DNA of 64,000 nt from positions 16,735,917 through 16,799,916 of the forward strand of contig NC_092571.1 in NCBI RefSeq assembly GCF_037975245.1. The letters run 5' to 3'. Source of the DNA: Apostichopus japonicus. Taxonomy: Eukaryota; Echinodermata; Holothuroidea; Aspidochirotida; Stichopodidae. Made by a program: the position numbers and the translations under genes. The notes beneath the pieces were generated by a model. It saw only the letters and a list, made by a program, of their open reading frames with translations. It was not told the DNA's origin and made no database searches. Numbering within the stretch: the stretch's first letter is position 1; each line of letters begins with the position of its first letter. Positions 60,901 through 64,000 of the stretch are shown in pieces.

Positions 60901-63591
60901 GAGAGAGTTCTAAGAGGGGCACGTCAGAGTCGCCGCAATCATCGATGAGGCAGATACTGAAAGAGGCGGCTCGGACCTGAAGGAGGAAGAGAATCGATAA
61001 ACTTACACAGGTGTGGAGCAGGGGGTGATATGCATTTTCCTTGATATATTAATTGTAAAACTGCATACAAGAACAAGCTGCTCACAAGTTAAAGCAAGTA
61101 CGAAAAAGAGAAAATAATCTCAAGATTATCCCTAAATGTACTGTCTGTGGCTATGAACTTATACACAAACTATCAATAACGTGGGTCAAGCAATTTGATC
61201 CTACACATGTAGATGTCACATTACTCTCACCTTTGGTTTGGCTCACAACTTTAATATCCCTTACACCATCTTTAAACTTAAATATAACCCACCTACCTCT
61301 TACATCAATCTCAGATTTAGAATGAATAAATCGGCCTCAAAGATTGTTTGCAGGCATCGATCAAAACTTGGTCGTGCGAGTTGACTTACTTCAACGCCAG
61401 CTATCTCCAGTTTCTTGTCATCGTATTCTTCTTCCTTGTGAGTTGGAGTGTATTTGACTGTTGGCTGGGCATGGATTAGAAGCCAGCTGCCAGCTTCGTC
61501 CAAGTGATAATTACTCTCCGACAGAGCCCTCTGACAGTCCTCTAATTTGAAACCAAGCTCCATTAGCCTCTTGACTACAAGAAAATAAAACATAGTACAT
61601 TAATTAAAAAAAAAAATTGGAAACCTGATACTCAATATGTCCACACTTTATCATATTTAATTTCTAATTTGCTAGTGTTTGATATTAAATCCGTCCTTGC
61701 CGAATGGAATTTTCACGCTGCTGCAGTCTCTTTCATTTTCACATAAAGCCTTACGTTGCATATTTTCATATTTTATCGATAAATGTCGCTGCCTTCATCG
61801 ATACCTTTGCATTGCATCCAGTTTGTCTTACACAGCTATATACTAATGACATAGTTGAAACTTCAGTTTGTTTGTTCTTTAAATTTCATATCCAATACCG
61901 TGCATACTCATGTGTTTGTTTGTATTCATACTCACGCTGCTTCTGTTTGTATTTATCCTGAGGAGAGGTCCTCTCTATTGCACTTTGTAGCTCCTTCTCG
62001 ATGGCGTTCACCGACACCTGCTTCAGCTGCTCTGGTAACGAGTTCATGATTCCCAAGAAGAGTTGGGTGTCGTGGTAAGAGACCCGGATATTCAGAGCTT
62101 CTGTGTGGACCTGTATTTGAAGGGCAAAGAGAAAGTGAAGGATAAAGAGGTGGTGGATGAAAGGGAAATAACCAAGGAAACATGTCATGAAGAAATGTGT
62201 ATTAAGTTGTAAAAGACAATGTTAAAACAACACATTTCAGATATAATTTTTTTATTATTATTATTTTTTACTACGTTTAGGGTTCTATTTATTATCGTTT
62301 AGTATTGGGTGTTTATTACTATCTGTTTTAGGCTTTTACAATAATTGTCTTACTGTACTATACTTTCTCATACTTATTTATATTTAAACATTGACTATGA
62401 TTAAATCTATTTTACTATTTACATACTTCTGAATTTGTTTTGGACTATATGCGTTTTGGGCTTTTAAAATTTTTATTATTGTTTAGTACGGGAGATGGAT
62501 GGGAGGGGAGATGGATGGGAGGGGAGATGGGCAGGGGATGAGGGAGGGAGGTGGGGTGAGGAAGGAGGGTGAACTGCCTCCTACAAGAGGAATATGGGAA
62601 TGGCACATTCCTCTAAATTTATGGTACCATCACTTAATTAAAATTGTGAGAATGTTCAACTGCTCATACATGAGGAAGGGAGGTGTGGGAGGAGGTGTAA
62701 GGTGGGGGAGAGGTTCACCACACCCACCGTTTATTCTGTTCTACATTTGTACCTCAACATGATACGTACCTCCAAGATGGAGTGACCATCCATGACATCA
62801 GATAGACCCCCTCTCATCACCTTCTTCTGGTTCAGATGCGAGGGACTCCCCTTTAACTGGAAGTTGATGGTGGCTGGGTCGATGATAGAGAGGGCGGTCT
62901 CCTGCTCATTGTTCATGAAGCATGAGAAAGTCTCGAGACCCTCCAGACTGCAGAAGAAGGGATTCTCTTTTGACTGGGGCATGTAGACCAAGACAGCACA
63001 TGTAAACTAGAAGAAAAACAAAAACAATGAACCATAAAATAATAGTCATGAATAAAAATCCCATAGAGAATTATAATATGGATGCCAATGTGGACAATAC
63101 AGCTCAATTCGTATGGTATAGTATGGTATACTATGGATAAGCACAGTAAAGTATACTAGTATAGTATAGTACCATATAGTTTATAGTAAAGTACAAAATA
63201 GTATAGTACAGTAGCTTATAGTATAGTACAGTACAGTCTAGTACAGATATAGTATAGTATAGTTATAGTATACTACAGTCTAGTATAGTTATAGTATAGT
63301 TATAGTGTAGTGTAGTGAGGTGAGGTATAGTATAGTATAGTATACATATATATATATTTTGGCAAAGAACCTGTTGATCTATAAATAAATATAATATGGT
63401 ATTGCAGAATCATGTTTTGAAAGTAGCAAATTATGTTTGCACAAACAGTCAAAGAAAAGAAGTGATTTTTGGAAACGGGATAATTTACTCACCTTCAGGA
63501 TTACAGCTGCCGAGTCAAATAATGCATTGTTCTCCATGATGACAAATTCCGTCTCCGTTATGTTGATACGGAATTCTTGGTTCTTCTCTCC
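33283..63591 (-). CDS. VPS13D: Intermembrane lipid transfer protein VPS13D, C-terminal 35 exons (5' end outside window)
   Basis: VPS13D is a bridge-like lipid transporter at ER-mitochondria and peroxisome contacts, needed for mitochondrial clearance and morphology. Exons in transcript order: 63591-63493, 63006-62770, 62110-61936, 61574-61390, 60976-60777, 59539-59469, 58920-58815, 58593-58501, 57528-57276, 56687-56537, 55691-55496, 55144-54952, 54516-54331, 53913-53750, 53013-52882, 52200-52056, 51137-50962, 50408-50285, 49321-49249, 48621-48465, 48155-48038, 47106-46882, 45461-45389, 44868-44693, 44130-43990, 42441-42292, 41354-41214, 40216-40080, 38550-38301, 37775-37608, 37220-37014, 36177-35927, 35211-35054, 34409-34285, 33399-33283. 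All are GT-AG with matching phases; 5553 bases, 1850 residues and TAG. UBA and beta-trefoil domains identify the D paralog rather than A, B or C. Similarity to human VPS13D is continuous. Residue numbers in other entries count from 63591. Confidence 0.95.
33531..33965. repeat. 145-bp tandem repeat, three units, with DR1-like motifs
   Basis: Units start at 33531, 33676 and 33820 (each begins ACAAG, TTTCACAATTT-type) and a fourth start at 33966 breaks off. Each contains TGACC..TTTGACCTC-type sequence. Unit 2 has a perfect DR1 (TGACCTTTGACCT at 33712-33724). A diverged partial relative lies at about 53150-53300. Located in the last VPS13D intron. Confidence 0.85.
38581..39071 (+). mobile_element. 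hAT-type MITE in a VPS13D intron
   Basis: 491 bp. Left end CAGGGGTTCCCTAACT. The right end reverse-complemented is CAGAGTTTCCCTAACT (14 of 16 match). It is flanked by a perfect 8-bp direct duplication ATCTAGAG (38573-38580 and 39072-39079), the hallmark of hAT insertion. It has internal GGGGGTTCGTG repeats near both ends and no transposase frame. It lies 30 nt upstream, in transcript sense, of the exon ending at 38550. Confidence 0.92.
39918..39981. repeat. CTGT/CTAT microsatellite
   Basis: Runs of CTGT then CTAT/TATA tetranucleotides in a VPS13D intron (38551-40079). Simple sequence. Confidence 0.85.
40465..40805. repeat. (TAC)n trinucleotide tract
   Basis: About 340 bp of imperfect TAC/TAG trinucleotides in the VPS13D intron between 40216 and 41214. 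Apparent poly-Val frames on the minus strand are by-products of the repeat. Confidence 0.9.
41590..41850. repeat. Four-copy tandem repeat with C-runs
   Basis: Four units of about 65-75 bp, each AAATTCATTGAT..AAACAG-CATTTTATCTA-ACAT followed by a CCCCCC run, in the VPS13D intron 41355-42291. Confidence 0.8.
43121..43770. repeat. AT-rich array with alternating units
   Basis: About six units of 100-128 bp, over 90% A/T plus sparse C/G, beginning ATGATACTAATATATGATAC (type A) or ATGATACTAAAATATGATAC (type B). The two types alternate, giving a two-unit higher order of roughly 215-240 bp. Located in the VPS13D intron 42442-43989. Spacing was read by eye and is approximate. Confidence 0.7.
44693..48155 (-). 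other. VPS13D: VPS13D ricin-type beta-trefoil segment
   Basis: Residues about 1040-1236, over exons 48038-48155, 46882-47106, 45389-45461 and 44693-44868. The QxW-like strands are visible: SQLWRMTTTGML, LVLDV and MVLDI, STLVLKSPD, TQTWTF, DGTLRC and FAVQPK, and MVLGP. VPS13D differs from its paralogs in having this lectin-like insertion between the VAB and VPS13_C regions. A sugar-binding role is not established. Confidence 0.75.
45646..46490. repeat. 75/79-bp minisatellite, 11 units, in a VPS13D intron
   Basis: One 75-bp unit (45646-45720), five 79-bp units (45721-46115) and five 75-bp units (46116-46490). They differ by the ACTGTAGCATGATAG versus AGCATGGATAG segment. Each 79-bp unit carries CATCTTACCTTTAG, which on the gene strand is CTAAAG|GTAAGATG, a consensus-quality 5' splice site. 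The 75-bp period keeps a minus-strand frame open, so a long repetitive ORF appears there. It is not coding. Confidence 0.92.
51524..51735 (-). mobile_element. tRNA-derived SINE with Thr(UGU)-like head
   Basis: On the minus strand the head reads GGCTGGATAGCTCAGTTG and so on. It has an acceptor arm pairing GGCTGGA with TCTAGCC, a D stem GCTC/GAGC, and anticodon stem CAGGA/TCCTG around CTTGTAA (anticodon UGU). The B box is GTTCCAATCC. T-stem pairs are broken, so this is not a working tRNA. An unrelated body of about 135 bp follows, ending in an A-run (51530s). Located in the VPS13D intron 51138-52055. Confidence 0.7.
53150..53300 (-). repeat. Diverged relative of the 145-bp repeat
   Basis: Shares CCAAGTATGAGGTCTTTCC-like and CCTTCTTGGAGATAGTGT-like segments, in order, with the units at 33531-33965, and is followed by a CA-rich stretch as there. 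It is a single partial unit in the VPS13D intron 53014-53749. The orientation is uncertain. Confidence 0.45.
56150..56440. repeat. Tandem repeat of about 43 bp, seven units, next to a VPS13D exon
   Basis: Units of 42-44 bp built on TTTTCAATGTATGTGGGACAG and CACTATCCCCTATTCCATG, in the VPS13D intron 55692-56536, ending about 95 nt from the exon donor at 56537. Open frames in it are by-products. Confidence 0.85.
57838..57920. repeat. G-rich GTCAGGTAGGAGGG tandem repeat
   Basis: Four imperfect units of about 25-28 bp containing GGTCAGGTAGG and ending in G-runs. VPS13D intron 57529-58500. Confidence 0.75.
58157..58421. repeat. 26-bp minisatellite, ten units
   Basis: The unit is TATCAACCCAGGCTACCTCA plus GGAGTG, with starts of CAACCCAGG at 58161, 58187, 58213, 58239, 58265, 58291, 58317, 58344, 58370 and 58396 (one 27-bp unit). 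The consensus has no stop in any of three frames, so overlapping plus-strand ORFs appear. Located 80 nt from the VPS13D exon at 58501-58593. Confidence 0.93.
59349..59457. repeat. TTACATAACATACATAT tandem repeat
   Basis: Four to five imperfect units of about 24 bp just inside the VPS13D intron 59540-60776 side, ending near the exon boundary at 59469. AT-rich simple-type repeat. Confidence 0.7.
61477..61574 (-). other. VPS13D: VPS13D UBA domain segment
   Basis: Residues 171-204 of the partial protein read as a ubiquitin-associated three-helix bundle. The LMELGF turn replaces the usual MGF loop, followed by CQRALSESN..LDEAGSWLL, the typical third helix. Among VPS13 paralogs only VPS13D has a UBA. 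It binds ubiquitin chains and is tied to mitochondrial clearance. The domain is intact. Confidence 0.85.
63113..63345. repeat. (TATAG)n / TAGTA pentanucleotide tract
   Basis: About 230 bp of degenerate TATAGTATAG-type pentamers in the VPS13D intron between 63006 and 63493. Confidence 0.88.
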
Positions 63592-64000
63592 CTACAACAG
63601 AATGAAGATGAGAAGATTAATTACAGCTAAATCTTTTTTTTTAATTTTTTATAACTTACATCCATGGTATCATTTAATTTGGAGAACACTAGAAAGTTTT
63701 TGGTTAGAATGAGAATAAAACCAGCAACCTCAGGATAATTGCTGACAATTTTCCAGTCTGTTTTGCATTTTTTGGTTTTTAATTCTAAGGCAATTCTCTT
63801 GTTCAACTGATGAAATACATATAAATAAATAAATAAATAACACTGAAAGAAGCTTGACAAGTCTGGAAATATTTGACTTTTTCTAAATCTTTGATTGCTA
63901 TAACTGAATATGAAGATTTTACAATATCATAATTTCATTATAATGCGGGCTCAGTGACTTAACTCTTCCAGTTTAAATTCAAATAAATTCACTGAATTTG
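63592..64000 (-). other. VPS13D: VPS13D intron running off the right edge
   Basis: Intronic sequence upstream of the first exon visible here. It holds an AAAT microsatellite (about 63822-63840). I find no further VPS13D exon within the window. Confidence 0.6.

Noticed and set aside
1474-63591. D2HGDH-VEPH1-VPS13D as a functional gene cluster
   Set aside because: Separate strands, separate promoters and unrelated pathways. The human orthologs are, as I recall, on different chromosomes. Adjacency alone is not evidence of a shared system.

Overview
This is eukaryotic nuclear DNA from an animal. The genes are broken into many short exons with GT-AG introns, the non-coding sequence is AT-rich, and SINE-like, MITE-like and tandem repeats fill the introns. 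The proteins read as invertebrate-deuterostome versions of vertebrate genes, and the repeat style (tRNA-headed SINEs, TGACCTTTGACCT-type tandem repeats, a Penelope-like tail) fits a marine invertebrate. An echinoderm, perhaps a sea cucumber, is my best guess. That is an inference, not a measurement.

Layout. (1) 1474-7949, plus strand: a complete seven-exon D2HGDH gene, the mitochondrial D-2-hydroxyglutarate dehydrogenase (568 aa). (2) 13255-24903, plus strand: a complete twelve-coding-exon VEPH1/melted gene (892 aa; helical-repeat N-terminal half, disordered linker, C-terminal PH domain). (3) 63591 down to 33283, minus strand: the last 35 coding exons of VPS13D (1850 residues). These carry the UBA domain, the six-repeat VAB adaptor-binding domain, a ricin-type beta-trefoil, the VPS13_C region, the ATG2-like amphipathic region and the C-terminal PH-like domain. 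The 5' part of VPS13D lies beyond the right edge. VEPH1 and VPS13D converge on an 8.4-kb spacer (24904-33282). For all three genes I joined exons by hand from splice sites. Every phase closes and each total is a multiple of three (1707, 2679 and 5553 bases).

The repeats are the most unusual part. A 104-bp tandem array in VEPH1 has the end of a real PH-domain exon and its splice donor as its first unit. A hAT-type MITE with a perfect 8-bp target duplication sits 30 nt from a VPS13D splice acceptor. A TTAA-bounded element of about 370 bp occurs three times. Two copies of a Penelope-like 3' tail carry a hammerhead-ribozyme-like motif, intact in one copy and mutated in the other. VPS13D and VEPH1 introns hold several minisatellites (units of about 26, 32, 43, 75/79 and 145 bp). 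A 36-bp perfect palindrome spans the D2HGDH stop codon.

The three genes are not an operon and share no obvious pathway. D2HGDH acts in mitochondria and VPS13D at mitochondrial/ER contacts, but adjacency alone does not connect them. I found no prokaryotic-type defence or biosynthetic system, no rRNA genes, no functional tRNA gene and no CRISPR array.
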